A DNA stretch of 64,000 bases from Parvularculaceae bacterium (GTDB lineage Bacteria > Pseudomonadota > Alphaproteobacteria > Caulobacterales > Parvularculaceae). The stretch covers positions 84,772 through 148,771 of the forward strand of contig JAJFFU010000113.1 of NCBI GenBank assembly GCA_021776465.1. Direction: 5' to 3'. This document shows positions 1-10,182 of the stretch, one piece after another. The notes under the pieces were generated by a model that worked only from the letters and a program-made list of their open reading frames with translations, was not told where the DNA came from and ran no database searches. Each line of letters starts with the position of its first letter. Positions within the stretch are counted from its first letter, which is position 1. The translations under genes were made by a program, and so were the position numbers.

Positions 1-32
1 AACAGGAATACTCAATTTATATAGATGGAGAA

Positions 33-362
33 GTGTCTACTGTTGGTGTTAAGTTGGTAACTACCTTAGATGTGAAGAATATTTCTAGTGGTACGTATGT
101 ACTTAGTTGGTCATATTCTTGGAGTAGGAGTAAGAAGAGTGGATATTTCCTTGGTAAAATACTAGAAGGAAATGACATACATTATTATCATAAAGAGAGG
201 CCAAACAGGTTGTACTCAAATGAAAGTTATCCAGCTTCGGGGGAGAAGGAAATTTTATTGACCAAAGGGACTAAGAAATTTAAATTTTTCATGGAATCAG
301 ATAGACATAATAGGGTATCTTACATAAATAATTTGGTTATGAAGCTAAGGAGGAAAAATTAA
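33..362 (+). CDS. hypothetical protein (possible virion protein)
   Basis: ORF abutting the next gene (ATGA-type overlap region); no recognised domain. Confidence 0.5.
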   Translation: MSTVGVKLVTTLDVKNISSGTYVLSWSYSWSRSKKSGYFLGKILEGNDIHYYHKERPNRLYSNESYPASGEKEILLTKGTKKFKFFMESDRHNRVSYINNLVMKLRRKN

Positions 363-1261
363 TGCCTACCCCAACTACATATCAATATAATACACAAAAT
401 GACACTCTCAGCGGAATAGCTTTAGCTCCAAGATTAGCTCAAGAGATTCATGTTGACGGGAACATAATAACTGACTTTACAGATTTATATGTGTCAGGTT
501 TAGGTATTTTCGTAGACATGAAAGGTGCTCTGTCTTCTGATGAAGAGAACAGTTTACGGCACAGGATTGCTCAACACTATGGAATTGATGATATAGAGGA
601 AGATATTATTTCAGTTGATATTGGTGTGGCAAAAACTGAAGCTGGTGCTCTTTATTCAACGCCACAGATTGCTACAACTGGAAATCAGATGTGCGATAGA
701 GATATCAAGCTAGTAACTTCTACTTTGGATGATAGTTTTGAAGATTTGAAACCAGTGCTTTCTCAAATTATGGGGCCACATTCGTATAAAAGAGTTGAGT
801 GGGAAGAAGTATCTTTAAGCGCTGTGTATGCTAAAGATGGTGGGGATAATTATGTGGCATGCGCAAATCAATTAGATGCTAGTACTTCTGGTGTCCTTTC
901 TGTTTGGGATTTTCAATGTCATGATCAAACTCCCAGCAAAAACTTAATTGCTTGGGATATTGCTGGGGGTGGTATAAAAATTGATGGCAACCTTTCGGGC
1001 AATCCGTGGGATCATCAATTGTATGTAATAGGGGCGCCCAATATTCCTGCTTCTATGGGAGGACAAGTGCGGTTTTTCGATGGTTATTTGGCGTGTGATA
1101 CTGGCAGTGAAATTAGCACAGAAAATCCTGAGGCTAAAAAATTAGATCCTGCTCTTTCACCAGAGGCATCAAAGTTTAGAATTATGCTGTATTACCCTGC
1201 GGGGGCAAAACAAACACATGTCTTGAGACTAAGAACATATAGACCGCCTGGGACGTTTTAG
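362..1261 (+). CDS. hypothetical, probable virion structural protein
   Basis: 299 aa ORF, beta-rich composition, tight coupling with neighbours. Confidence 0.6.
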   Translation: MPTPTTYQYNTQNDTLSGIALAPRLAQEIHVDGNIITDFTDLYVSGLGIFVDMKGALSSDEENSLRHRIAQHYGIDDIEEDIISVDIGVAKTEAGALYSTPQIATTGNQMCDRDIKLVTSTLDDSFEDLKPVLSQIMGPHSYKRVEWEEVSLSAVYAKDGGDNYVACANQLDASTSGVLSVWDFQCHDQTPSKNLIAWDIAGGGIKIDGNLSGNPWDHQLYVIGAPNIPASMGGQVRFFDGYLACDTGSEISTENPEAKKLDPALSPEASKFRIMLYYPAGAKQTHVLRLRTYRPPGTF

Positions 1262-1270
1262 GAGAATAAA

Positions 1271-1660
1271 ATGCATGAATATATACTGGCAACAGCATTA
1301 ACAATCAACCTTACATCATTTATAATGCAGATGTATTGTAGTTTTCAGGCTGCACAAACATGGGCTAAGGGGCATAATGGAATAACTTGGGGCCCTATGA
1401 TAATCGCTATGTTTCTCATGGCAATAAGGAGGGTGACAGCTTCCATGAAAATGGTGAATATGGGCTGCACAACACCATTGATGTTTATTGATGCTTCATT
1501 ATTGCCTTTTGTTATTACTGTATGTATAACAGTGTCAATGCATAAAGTTATGCACAGAATGGATGAAGTGGATCTGGGGAGAAAAGATTTACTTAGGAAA
1601 TATAAGGAGAAAGCAGACACTGCTCTCCTAACGCTGCAGTGTAAACATGAGACCGCTTGA
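1271..1660 (+). CDS. small membrane protein
   Basis: RBS aggaga, hydrophobic segments. Confidence 0.6.
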   Translation: MHEYILATALTINLTSFIMQMYCSFQAAQTWAKGHNGITWGPMIIAMFLMAIRRVTASMKMVNMGCTTPLMFIDASLLPFVITVCITVSMHKVMHRMDEVDLGRKDLLRKYKEKADTALLTLQCKHETA

Positions 1661-1970
1661 ACAACAAATTATAAACCAAGGAAGTGATGGTATGAGTGCC
1701 CTGACCAATGCAGATTTAGGATTCGTAGGTCTTATAATTACAACGCTTGCTACAACTATGGCTGGTGTAGTGAAATATATGTGGGGGGAAATAAAAGACT
1801 TACGTAGCAAGATAGATGAGTTATATGAGGGGCAGATTGAAGATTATAAAAAATTAATAGAAAAAAATAATAATTTAACATCTGCTGTCCAATCGATGTA
1901 TGACAAACTCGAAGAAATGATGGAAAAACAAGAGAAGGTGATGGAGAAAGTCCTACGCCTGCTTAATTAA
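1647..1970 (+). CDS. membrane protein with N-terminal TM and coiled-coil tail
   Basis: TM segment followed by K/E-rich heptads. Confidence 0.6.
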   Translation: MRPLEQQIINQGSDGMSALTNADLGFVGLIITTLATTMAGVVKYMWGEIKDLRSKIDELYEGQIEDYKKLIEKNNNLTSAVQSMYDKLEEMMEKQEKVMEKVLRLLN

Positions 1971-1978
1971 GGAATAAT

Positions 1979-2464
1979 ATGACACAGGTAAGCGCAATAA
2001 CAAGCCTACAGGCATTCGGAGACACATTTTACAGCGGCACAGTAGATAATGTACGTCGCGTAGTGGACATGCTCTCGATTGGAGAAGGAAGAAAGAGTAG
2101 CTTCTCTGAACAAACATGCAAAATTTATCAGGAAGAGGCTGACCGCATTATTGATGGTAGAATTAGACCTTATTGTGCTGTTCCTTTAGTAAAAGTTAGT
2201 GATAGTAAATACCCGGCTCCCATTCCTTTCATTGCTGCTAGAATTACAGCATCCAATATTGTTCTGACAGAATTCTCAGAGATTGATGCTAATGAGAGTG
2301 ATGCAGCAAATGCTATGCGCGATGCAGCACTTGACCAATTAGATAGATTAACTGCTGGCCTTATCGGAGGAACTCAAAGATTAATTGGCCAGAGAATAAG
2401 GACAAGAATAAGATTTGTATCTCCTGGCGCTGCCCCTCAATATGAGAGTAAAGATATGGGATAA
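1979..2464 (+). CDS. putative head-tail connector/adaptor-like virion protein
   Basis: 161 aa; composition and context resemble phage head-tail adaptor proteins. Confidence 0.45.
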   Translation: MTQVSAITSLQAFGDTFYSGTVDNVRRVVDMLSIGEGRKSSFSEQTCKIYQEEADRIIDGRIRPYCAVPLVKVSDSKYPAPIPFIAARITASNIVLTEFSEIDANESDAANAMRDAALDQLDRLTAGLIGGTQRLIGQRIRTRIRFVSPGAAPQYESKDMG

Positions 2465-2493
2465 AAAAATTTCCATAAAAATACGATTTCCCC

Positions 2494-2521
2494 TTGAAAT
2501 TTGCCTGGTGTGGTGTACACT
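2494..2521 (+). promoter_or_regulatory. sigma70-like promoter
   Basis: TTGAAA-N16-TACACT. Confidence 0.65.
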
Positions 2522-2564
2522 TAATCGTTGCACTAACCCAGGCATTTTTTTATTAGGAGAACAT

Positions 2565-2837
2565 ATGGGAACATTTAATCCGATCCTCATGATGTTTGAA
2601 GCGCTCGCACCTTGGCTTTTTAGCGGTAATTACAAAAAGGCCTGGGCAGCGAATTGCGTTATTTTTTTGATTATTGTGTTGACACAGTGCGGTTTGCTTG
2701 GTATACTTGCACTAATGGCTGGAGTGTGGGTGAATAATCCCGAATGGGGAAATGTGATGCCCATCCTGGCCCTTTTGTTGAGTCTGACATATGTTGGCAT
2801 GTTCGTTCATGCTGTTGAAGAAGTCGGAATTACTTAA
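2565..2837 (+). CDS. small membrane protein
   Basis: ATG after AGGAG (start trimmed from 2415); hydrophobic. Confidence 0.65.
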   Translation: MGTFNPILMMFEALAPWLFSGNYKKAWAANCVIFLIIVLTQCGLLGILALMAGVWVNNPEWGNVMPILALLLSLTYVGMFVHAVEEVGIT

Positions 2838-2879
2838 TGTGAAGAGAAGGAAAAAAAGAAAGTAAGGAGAAATTTACAA

Positions 2880-3269
2880 ATGGCAAGGTATAGAGTAGAA
2901 TTGCAAGACACCCACCGCAAGGTGCGTGATGACGAAAGAAAAGAAAAGAAGGAGCGGTATGGCATTCGTAGCAAGTACCGTGTTGGTGTAGTAAAACGTA
3001 AGCGTGGGAAGAATAAGTCAACGTTCTACATGCTTGTTGACCCGCGAGACGTTCCTGCGGAAAGTGCAACTATTAAGACGTTCACGAGCCCAGAGGCATA
3101 CGAGTTTACAAAGGAGGCTATCATGAACATGAAGGAAACTACAGCGTTGCGTGTTCTGACGTCTCCGTTCAATCGCCTCAATTTTGCGTTTGTGAAGCGT
3201 GACGAGGTGCGTGGTATTCGTCGTCTTGCTAAGCGTGCGGGAAGCGGTGTCACTGTTCTGACGGCGTAA
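2880..3269 (+). CDS. basic hypothetical protein
   Basis: 129 aa, AAGGAG RBS. Confidence 0.6.
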   Translation: MARYRVELQDTHRKVRDDERKEKKERYGIRSKYRVGVVKRKRGKNKSTFYMLVDPRDVPAESATIKTFTSPEAYEFTKEAIMNMKETTALRVLTSPFNRLNFAFVKRDEVRGIRRLAKRAGSGVTVLTA

Positions 3270-3298
3270 AGAAAAGTAGGGAAAAAGAAAGAATCTCC

Positions 3299-3327
3299 TG
3301 GTATTCCTTCGTATCGTGCCATATAAT
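3299..3327 (+). promoter_or_regulatory. sigma70-like promoter
   Basis: TGGTAT-N17-TATAAT. Confidence 0.55.
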
Positions 3328-3382
3328 TGTGGTGACGGCGAAGGAATCGCCATATAAAAAACGAAGCATAGGAGATAACAAG

Positions 3383-4396
3383 ATGACCCAAGAATACAAC
3401 GGGCTGGAAACTCTGGGGCAGCATGGCGTTTGTGTGAGCGTCAAGAGTAGTATTTGGGAAGGGCGCAAGAAGCTGCAGCCTCAGGACATCGGTCTCACCA
3501 CTACTGAGTGGAAGAGTATGGAAGGTAAGATGAAGCTAGGAGTCAAGTACATCATCGACCCAGCACTCATCAGGCCATTCACCACTATCAGGCAGCGAGC
3601 AAGAGGAATCGTCCTCGAAAATAGTATTCCTCTTGGTGAACTCACAGGGGCATTTTTCGTTCCTAACACCACCTTTGTTGAGATGAACGAAGGTGTACAG
3701 GAAAACATTAATGAATTTTATGCGAAGCGAGAAGAATTCCTGGCTGAGTATGACCACAATTCTAATGAGTGGGTGAAGGAATGTCGAGAAACTGCTCTGG
3801 AATTTTACGATTTTATCTCAAGCAAGGAGCCTAAGGATAAGTTTGTTACTAGATTCATCAACAACATGGTGAGAGCGCAACCTACCAAGGAAGCTCTGAA
3901 GGAAAAGTTTGCCCTCCGGATGAGTGTGTTCGAACTGGCAGAACCATCAAATGTATATGTTGAAGGTGCAGAACATGCGGCTCGTGCTGCTATCCTTGAT
4001 GAGTACCGTAAGAACGCTACGGCTCAGTACAAAGGCATTCTTGATACAGCTTTCTCAGAGCTTCGCAGTGGATTGGTTGAGCTAGTGAATCAGGTGGGTA
4101 GTACACTTGAAGACGGCAAGAAGTTCAGCGACCGCACGCTGAATAGTGTCAAGAAGAAGGCAGAGAAGCTGCGTAAGCTAAATTTCATTCATGATGCGAA
4201 ATTGGAAGAAAATATTTCATCTCTTGAGAAGCTCTGTAACATGGGGGCTAAGTCTTACACTAGCAATGATGAAATGATGACGGGGCTGAAGAATGGATTG
4301 TCTAAGATCAAGAAGTCCATTATGGATGACGAGGACAAGGGTGATGTCATCGCTACGTTTGGTAACAAGCAGGGTCGTCGTAAGGTGAGGGTGTGA
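3383..4396 (+). CDS. DUF3150-like phage protein
   Basis: start at MTQEYN after aggaga; helical protein upstream of AAA+ gene; ends GNKQGRRKVRV. Confidence 0.55.
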   Translation: MTQEYNGLETLGQHGVCVSVKSSIWEGRKKLQPQDIGLTTTEWKSMEGKMKLGVKYIIDPALIRPFTTIRQRARGIVLENSIPLGELTGAFFVPNTTFVEMNEGVQENINEFYAKREEFLAEYDHNSNEWVKECRETALEFYDFISSKEPKDKFVTRFINNMVRAQPTKEALKEKFALRMSVFELAEPSNVYVEGAEHAARAAILDEYRKNATAQYKGILDTAFSELRSGLVELVNQVGSTLEDGKKFSDRTLNSVKKKAEKLRKLNFIHDAKLEENISSLEKLCNMGAKSYTSNDEMMTGLKNGLSKIKKSIMDDEDKGDVIATFGNKQGRRKVRV

Positions 4397-4398
4397 TC

Positions 4399-4800
4399 AT
4401 GGCTAAGGGAAAGAGAGGTCGTCCGTCACGAGAGGAAATGACTCTGGGGAAGGTAGTACTCCCTGGCGGTGAATATTTCCTACATATCGAGAAGGACCAG
4501 TACACCATTGGCCATTATTACCAGCCCCCGAAGGGCGAGCCTATCTGGATGTCTGATGGGTACTTCACCACTATCGAACATTCTATCCTCTTCGCTCTGA
4601 GATTGAAATTTTATGAGTGTGGGAAGGATAGAGAAACCATGAAAGAATTTATGCAATGTATCAGTGACAGTATTGAAGATGTGAAACAGTTTGCTCGTCT
4701 GATGAGAGACGAACTTGTGTCTGTCAAGGATAAGAAAATTGCAGAACTTGAGGAAGAAGTGAAGGAGCTAAAGAAAAATGGAGCTAAAAGAAGCGATTAA
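4399..4800 (+). CDS. hypothetical protein with C-terminal coiled coil
   Basis: ORF coupled to upstream gene. Confidence 0.55.
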   Translation: MAKGKRGRPSREEMTLGKVVLPGGEYFLHIEKDQYTIGHYYQPPKGEPIWMSDGYFTTIEHSILFALRLKFYECGKDRETMKEFMQCISDSIEDVKQFARLMRDELVSVKDKKIAELEEEVKELKKNGAKRSD

Positions 4801-4930
4801 GGTGTTGCTTGATGTGGCAGAGTGGGGATATGGGTCAACAAGCTGCACTGCTAAAGAAATTCGAGAAGCAATTGCTGTTGCCGAGAAATATATTTCTGAA
4901 GAATGGCCAGAAAGTCCTAGCAATAGGTAG
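4778..4930 (+). CDS. small hypothetical protein (50 aa)
   Basis: MELKEAIKVLLDVAEWGYGSTSC... read directly; overlaps end of previous gene. Confidence 0.45.
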   Translation: MELKEAIKVLLDVAEWGYGSTSCTAKEIREAIAVAEKYISEEWPESPSNR

Positions 4931-4986
4931 GGATAAGGGGTATACTATCTATAGTGGAAGGAAATAAAGGATAAGAGAGGAGACTG

Positions 4987-6639
4987 ATGAGCAATAACAG
5001 CGGATTCATGAAGTATCTTAGCGAGCATCACAGAGCCGGGTTTGGCGGGATGTATGTCGTTACTCATGAAGAAGGGCGCGCAGAGGATGACATTCTGAAT
5101 TACGTGACCAAAGAATGCCCTGATTGTGTAATTGTTTCGTGGTCGGCAGCTACGCACCTTGTGAAGGGGTGGCCTGTTCCCAAAACGAACGGAGAGAGTC
5201 TGATTGTTGAGCAGCAGGAACCGCCCGATCTCATGCATCAATTGTTTGCATCTCTCACAAGTCAGAAGGATGTATCTCACTACGCTGATATTCAGGAGAA
5301 TTGCTTGGTGATTGTGAAGGATTACCATCACTACCTTGCTGAGAAGGATCCGCTCCATCCTGTGACGTTGCGTATGGTGAGAGAGCTTGCACAACAGTAT
5401 AAGCTCAGAGGATCTATGCTCATCTTCATCTCTCCAGTTCTTGTCCTTCCTCCGGACATTGAAAAAGAATTTGTTGTGTATGAATATGATCTTCCGAATG
5501 AAGAAGAAATTGAAAGCCTGGCTATGACACTCATTGAAGAAACATTTGATGAGGATGGAGGCAAGGGACTGAAGAAAAAGTTTGAAAAGGATCGCAGGGC
5601 TTTGATTGATGCTGCTAAGGGGCTCACTGCTCAGGAAGTGGAGAACGTCTTTGCGCGCTCCTTCGTTTCTACTGGCGGTGAAACATTTGACCACAAGTGT
5701 ATGCTGGAACACAAGGCGCAGCTTATTCAGAAGAGCGGTATTGCTGAGTGGGTATCGAGTGATTTGAATTCAGATGATGTTGGCGGGCTGCAAGTGCTGA
5801 AGGAATGGGTTGAGAAGCGAAAGAATTCATTCACTCCTGAGGCTCGTGCGTTTGGCCTACCCTCACCGCGAGGAGTTATCCTTGTTGGAAGTCCTGGCAC
5901 AGGGAAGAGTACTTGCGCCAAGGTGATTGCAAATATTTATAAGCAACCTCTAATCCGTGTGGACATGGGGCAGATTTTTGGCTCCCTGGTAGGAGAGTCT
6001 GAGCAAAACCTACGCGAACTCACGAAGCTGGCAGAGAGTGTAGCGCCCTGTATTCTGATGATTGACGAACTCGAAAAGGCCTTTGCTGGCACGAAGGGAA
6101 GTGGTGGTGGAGATGGTGGCACTACGAAGCGAGTGTTTGGCCAATTCCTGACGTGGATGCAGGAACGCAAGGAGCCTGTGTTTGTTGTGGCTACAAGCAA
6201 TGATATCACGCAGCTTCCGCCTGAGCTTTTGAGGCGAGGGGGTAGGTTTGATGAGGTGTTCCTCGTGGATTACCCCAACCACCAGGAGCGGCAGGATATC
6301 TGGAACATCAAGCTCAAGATGATTGTGCAAGGTGACGATGATTACGATGTGGTAGAGCTTGCAGACATGACAAAGGATTTTACAGGAGCAGAGATCCAAA
6401 CTGCTGTTGAGTCTGCTATGTATGATGCGTTTGACGAAGGAAAGAGCGTGGGTATGAGGCACCTTGTAGATTCAATTAATAATAGTGTTGTTCTGTACAC
6501 CACTATGAAGGAAGAGATCGAGGGAATGCGTACATTCTTGTCAGAACGCGCTCGACATGCGTCTATCCCTGAGAAAAAACAGGAAAAGCCTGTTGTCAAG
6601 AAGGTGCGGAAGGTTCGTGTAAAGAAAGGAGGAAAATAA
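4987..6639 (+). CDS. Ycf46-like AAA+ ATPase
   Basis: Walker A GSPGTGKST, Walker B ILMIDELEKAF, arginine-finger region RRGGRFDE; N-terminal domain and DVGGL..LKEWV match Ycf46 architecture. Confidence 0.85.
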   Translation: MSNNSGFMKYLSEHHRAGFGGMYVVTHEEGRAEDDILNYVTKECPDCVIVSWSAATHLVKGWPVPKTNGESLIVEQQEPPDLMHQLFASLTSQKDVSHYADIQENCLVIVKDYHHYLAEKDPLHPVTLRMVRELAQQYKLRGSMLIFISPVLVLPPDIEKEFVVYEYDLPNEEEIESLAMTLIEETFDEDGGKGLKKKFEKDRRALIDAAKGLTAQEVENVFARSFVSTGGETFDHKCMLEHKAQLIQKSGIAEWVSSDLNSDDVGGLQVLKEWVEKRKNSFTPEARAFGLPSPRGVILVGSPGTGKSTCAKVIANIYKQPLIRVDMGQIFGSLVGESEQNLRELTKLAESVAPCILMIDELEKAFAGTKGSGGGDGGTTKRVFGQFLTWMQERKEPVFVVATSNDITQLPPELLRRGGRFDEVFLVDYPNHQERQDIWNIKLKMIVQGDDDYDVVELADMTKDFTGAEIQTAVESAMYDAFDEGKSVGMRHLVDSINNSVVLYTTMKEEIEGMRTFLSERARHASIPEKKQEKPVVKKVRKVRVKKGGK

Positions 6640-6899
6640 TGCTACTCAACATCCTTGAAGATGGAACGATGGAAGGGCTGTATTCAGATGACCTCGACTA
6701 CGAGGAATTTGGAGAGGCTACAGTAGAACGTGCCTCCAATGTAGAACCTGTTGATGGAGGCTGGGGTGTGCATATCATTGAGACGGGCGAAGATTATGGC
6801 CCATTCAAGAAGCGCAAGGAAGCGCTAAAGTTTGAAGTGGAGCTTCTAGAGGGTAGGATGATTGAAACACCGGGAAGGGTGAAGGAGCTATTGTCATGA
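6639..6899 (+). CDS. hypothetical protein
   Basis: ORF in operon. Confidence 0.55.
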   Translation: MLLNILEDGTMEGLYSDDLDYEEFGEATVERASNVEPVDGGWGVHIIETGEDYGPFKKRKEALKFEVELLEGRMIETPGRVKELLS

Positions 6900-7537
6900 T
6901 TACTTACCCTTCTATTGCTAGACAACCTAACAGGGAAGTAAACATTATTGCTTTCGACAAACTGGACGGTAGCAATATTCGTGTTGAGTGGACACCTAAA
7001 AATGGGTTTAGTAAGTTTGGTACTAGAAAGAGACTGCTCAGCCCTGGTGAACTTCCTTTAGGAGGTGCAATTCTTATTTTCAAAAGAGAATGGGAGACTA
7101 AACTTACCAAAATCTGTAAGAAACAAAAGTGGATAGGAAAAGATATGAGGGTTACATTCTTCTTTGAGTTTTATGGCCCTAGAAGTTTTGCAGGGCACCA
7201 CGAAGATGAAATAGAGGATATGAAACTAACCCTTATTGATGCTCACGTGTACAAAAAGGGCCTCATCCCTCCTAGGGAATTTATCAAAATCTTCAAGAAT
7301 GTTGATACTCCAAAAGTGTTGTATGAAGGAAAAGGGAATAACGACTTGCAAAAGGCCGTTGCGGATGGTACACTTGAGGGTATGACATTCGAGGGAGTGG
7401 TTTGCAAAGGATTGCTTCCAGGGAAAAAGAAAAAACAAGGGAAGATTGTTATGTTCAAATTCAAAAGTAATGCTTGGATAGACCAACTGAAATACTTTTG
7501 TGGGGACAACAACGCAATGTTCAAGGAACTAGAATAA
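6896..7537 (+). CDS. RNA ligase family protein
   Basis: nucleotidyltransferase motifs KLDGSN (I), FFFEFYG (III), EGVVCKG (IV), MFKFKS (V). Confidence 0.8.
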   Translation: MITYPSIARQPNREVNIIAFDKLDGSNIRVEWTPKNGFSKFGTRKRLLSPGELPLGGAILIFKREWETKLTKICKKQKWIGKDMRVTFFFEFYGPRSFAGHHEDEIEDMKLTLIDAHVYKKGLIPPREFIKIFKNVDTPKVLYEGKGNNDLQKAVADGTLEGMTFEGVVCKGLLPGKKKKQGKIVMFKFKSNAWIDQLKYFCGDNNAMFKELE

Positions 7538-8574
7538 TGATTGATTGGGATCTAGTGGATAAGATGGTGGCGGAAGGATATATCAAGGTGAACACTCACC
7601 CTCTCCACCCCTTGTCTATCTACACATATACGCGCAAGACTCAGTTTGAGTGGAAGTGGAACAACGCCACAAAACAGTGTCGCGGGCTAGTGGTAGATGA
7701 AGATCGTAACGTAGTGGCTCGTCCATTCAAGAAGTTCTTTGAGCTACGACAGCTAGAGGTGCTGCCTACTGGCCCATGTGACATTTACGAGAAGATGGAT
7801 GGAAGCCTCTTTATTGCATTTAATTGGGAAGGGCACCTGATCACTTGTACCAAGGGTAGTTTCACGTCAGAAATGGCTGAGAAGGGTAGGGAACTCCTTA
7901 CCCCTCACTTGAACGATCATGGATTGATGCCCTGTGGTTGGCTTACCTACCTGTTCGAAGTTATTTACTCAGGCAACCGCGTTGTTGTAGATTATGGAGG
8001 AAAGGAAAGGCTTGTATATCTGGGGTGTATTGAAACTCAGACGGCCAAGGATGTGTGGGAGCCCCCGTCTGGTGTAGAAGAGGTGCAGTGTCACTTCTCC
8101 TCTTGGAGAGGAAACCCTGTTGAATTGCATGAGCTTGAAGAGAGCAACAAGGAAGGGTTTGTTCTGCATTACCATTCAGGGGAACGAGTGAAGGTGAAGT
8201 TTGACGAATACATTCGTTCGCACAAGCTAGTGGCAGGGCTCACTGAGCTAAGAATTTGGGAACATTTGAAGGAAGGTGGCACGGTGTCATCTATGATTGA
8301 CAAGCTCAAGATGCCTGATGAACATTTTAATTGGGCGAGAGATATTGCGTTTGAGATGTATGAGAAGAAGCATGAGATGATGTCTACAGTACGCAGAGAA
8401 TATAAGAGTGGGTTTGAAACACGTAAGGATATGGCTTTGTATTTTACGCAGAAGTGTACATACCCGAAGCTGATGTTCCCGTACCATGATGGGAATGATA
8501 TGGAGAATATTTTTTGGAAGCTATTGCGTCCATCTAACACAAGGATTTTTGAAAAGGAGAGAAGGAATGTATAA
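7537..8574 (+). CDS. T4 Rnl1-like RNA ligase
   Basis: TAATGA coupling; motif I EKMDGSL, TYLFEVIY, KEGFVLHY, VKVKFDEY. Confidence 0.8.
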   Translation: MIDWDLVDKMVAEGYIKVNTHPLHPLSIYTYTRKTQFEWKWNNATKQCRGLVVDEDRNVVARPFKKFFELRQLEVLPTGPCDIYEKMDGSLFIAFNWEGHLITCTKGSFTSEMAEKGRELLTPHLNDHGLMPCGWLTYLFEVIYSGNRVVVDYGGKERLVYLGCIETQTAKDVWEPPSGVEEVQCHFSSWRGNPVELHELEESNKEGFVLHYHSGERVKVKFDEYIRSHKLVAGLTELRIWEHLKEGGTVSSMIDKLKMPDEHFNWARDIAFEMYEKKHEMMSTVRREYKSGFETRKDMALYFTQKCTYPKLMFPYHDGNDMENIFWKLLRPSNTRIFEKERRNV

Positions 8575-8935
8575 AAAAAAGAGTGGCTGTATTGATCAGT
8601 GCCTTGTAGGGTTTGTGATTGTGTGTTTGCTTGGCATGTTTGTAGTATGGCCGATTGGTAGTTTTGTTTATAGCACTACCACATACGACACTGTTGTGAT
8701 TACGGTAGAAAATAAGGATGTCTCAGTGTCCCAGGGAACAAGTACATATTTGATTTTCTCGGATAGCGGAGAAGTGTTTCAGACAAGGGACAGTTTTTGG
8801 AACTGGAAGTTTAATAGCTCAGATACATATGGGGCTATGAAGAAGGGTAAAACTTACGAGGCCAAAGTGTTTGGTAGGCGTATCCCATTCTTTTCCATGT
8901 ACAGAAGCGTTCTAACTGCTACGGAGGTGAAGTAA
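8567..8935 (+). CDS. membrane protein, DUF1523-like
   Basis: N-terminal TM, YLIFSDSGEVFQTRDSFWNWKFNSSD pattern. Confidence 0.6.
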   Translation: MYKKKSGCIDQCLVGFVIVCLLGMFVVWPIGSFVYSTTTYDTVVITVENKDVSVSQGTSTYLIFSDSGEVFQTRDSFWNWKFNSSDTYGAMKKGKTYEAKVFGRRIPFFSMYRSVLTATEVK

Positions 8936-8936
8936 G

Positions 8937-9182
8937 ATGCTATATCCAGAAGATGTAAAAGAAGGTGATGAATTTATTTTCACGACTGGGCAAGGTCTTT
9001 TAATCAGCGGGATGTGTGGCTTTCTAGGTAATATTTGGTCAGAGCGGATTAGGGTTTTGTCAAATGTAGACGGTATGATTACCTTTAGATGTTTGTCGAG
9101 CACTGATGATTTCGCTTGCGAACAAGAAAAGTTTCTATCTTGGATGAATGGACATTGGGATTGGGAGGAAGAAGATGCGTAA
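8937..9182 (+). CDS. small hypothetical protein (EGDEF / W-x-WEEE type)
   Basis: YPEDVKEGDEFIF start, C-term HWDWEEE similar to paralogs at 49-58 kb. Confidence 0.6.
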   Translation: MLYPEDVKEGDEFIFTTGQGLLISGMCGFLGNIWSERIRVLSNVDGMITFRCLSSTDDFACEQEKFLSWMNGHWDWEEEDA

Positions 9183-10179
9183 GTTAGTAAGTATACAGAC
9201 AATTCATGATATCGAACCTATCGAGGGGGCTGATAAGATTGAGAAGGCTCGTGTAATGGGTTGGACAGTGGTGGTTGGTAAGGGAGAATTTCAAGAGAAT
9301 GATTTTTGCGTATTCCACGAAGTTGATAGTCTCCTTCCAGATGACAATCCTGATTATGAATTTATGCGAAGAAATAAATTTCGTGTAAAGACAATGAAAA
9401 TGCGCGGAGTGTTGTCTCAAGGACTAGCTCTCTCTCCAGATATTCTAGGAAATCACATTGAAACTCTTGATGAGCTTACAGTGGGGCAGGACGTAACTGA
9501 GTGGCTAGGTGTAAAGAAGTACGAGCCACCGCCTCCTCGAAATTCTGGAGGGGTGAATTCTGGAAGGAGTATTGGTAATTTCCCCAGCTATGTCCCTAAG
9601 ACAGACGAGATCCGTATACAGAGTGCTTTGGAAAAGCTCGATTACCTCCGAGGGAAGCCCTACTATATCACTGTTAAGTATGATGGCTCTAGCTTCACGG
9701 CTGGTAGGCACGAAGATGAATTTTTTGTATGTAGTAGGAATTTCAAGAAGGATTATCACAACACTGTAATCTCTACTCGCAAGAGTGATTTTATTGATGT
9801 GGCAAGGAAACTTGAACTAGAGAAGAAAATTCCAGAAGGAATCGCGCTCCAGGGCGAACTATGTGGCCCAGGTGTTCAGGGGAATAAGATGGGGTTTCCC
9901 GACAAAGACGTGTGGTTTTACAATATGTTCAACATCAAGGAAGGGACATATTACACTTATGATGAGATGAAAGAATTTTGTGAGAATCTTGGCCTGTTCG
10001 TTGTACCTCTTGAAGAGACAGGAGGATCATTTGATTATACGCTGGAAGAGCTACTGGAAAAGGCTAAGGGTAAGTACCATCGAACTGATAGACACAGAGA
10101 AGGGATTGTAATTCGTTCAATGGATAAGCGTATTAGTTTTAAGGCGATAAATAATGATTTCCTATTGAGGGAGAAATAA
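9175..10179 (+). CDS. RNA ligase, DraRnl/Rnl5-like with N-terminal OB-type domain
   Basis: N-term KLVSIQTIHDIEPIEGADKIE..GWTVVVGKGEF, motif I VKYDGSS, motif IV REGIVIRS, motif V ISFKAIN. Confidence 0.8.
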   Translation: MRKLVSIQTIHDIEPIEGADKIEKARVMGWTVVVGKGEFQENDFCVFHEVDSLLPDDNPDYEFMRRNKFRVKTMKMRGVLSQGLALSPDILGNHIETLDELTVGQDVTEWLGVKKYEPPPPRNSGGVNSGRSIGNFPSYVPKTDEIRIQSALEKLDYLRGKPYYITVKYDGSSFTAGRHEDEFFVCSRNFKKDYHNTVISTRKSDFIDVARKLELEKKIPEGIALQGELCGPGVQGNKMGFPDKDVWFYNMFNIKEGTYYTYDEMKEFCENLGLFVVPLEETGGSFDYTLEELLEKAKGKYHRTDRHREGIVIRSMDKRISFKAINNDFLLREK

Positions 10180-10182
10180 AAA

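Noticed and set aside
4945-5712. Minus-strand ORF 4945-5712
   Set aside because: Antisense to the Ycf46-like ATPase with no RBS.
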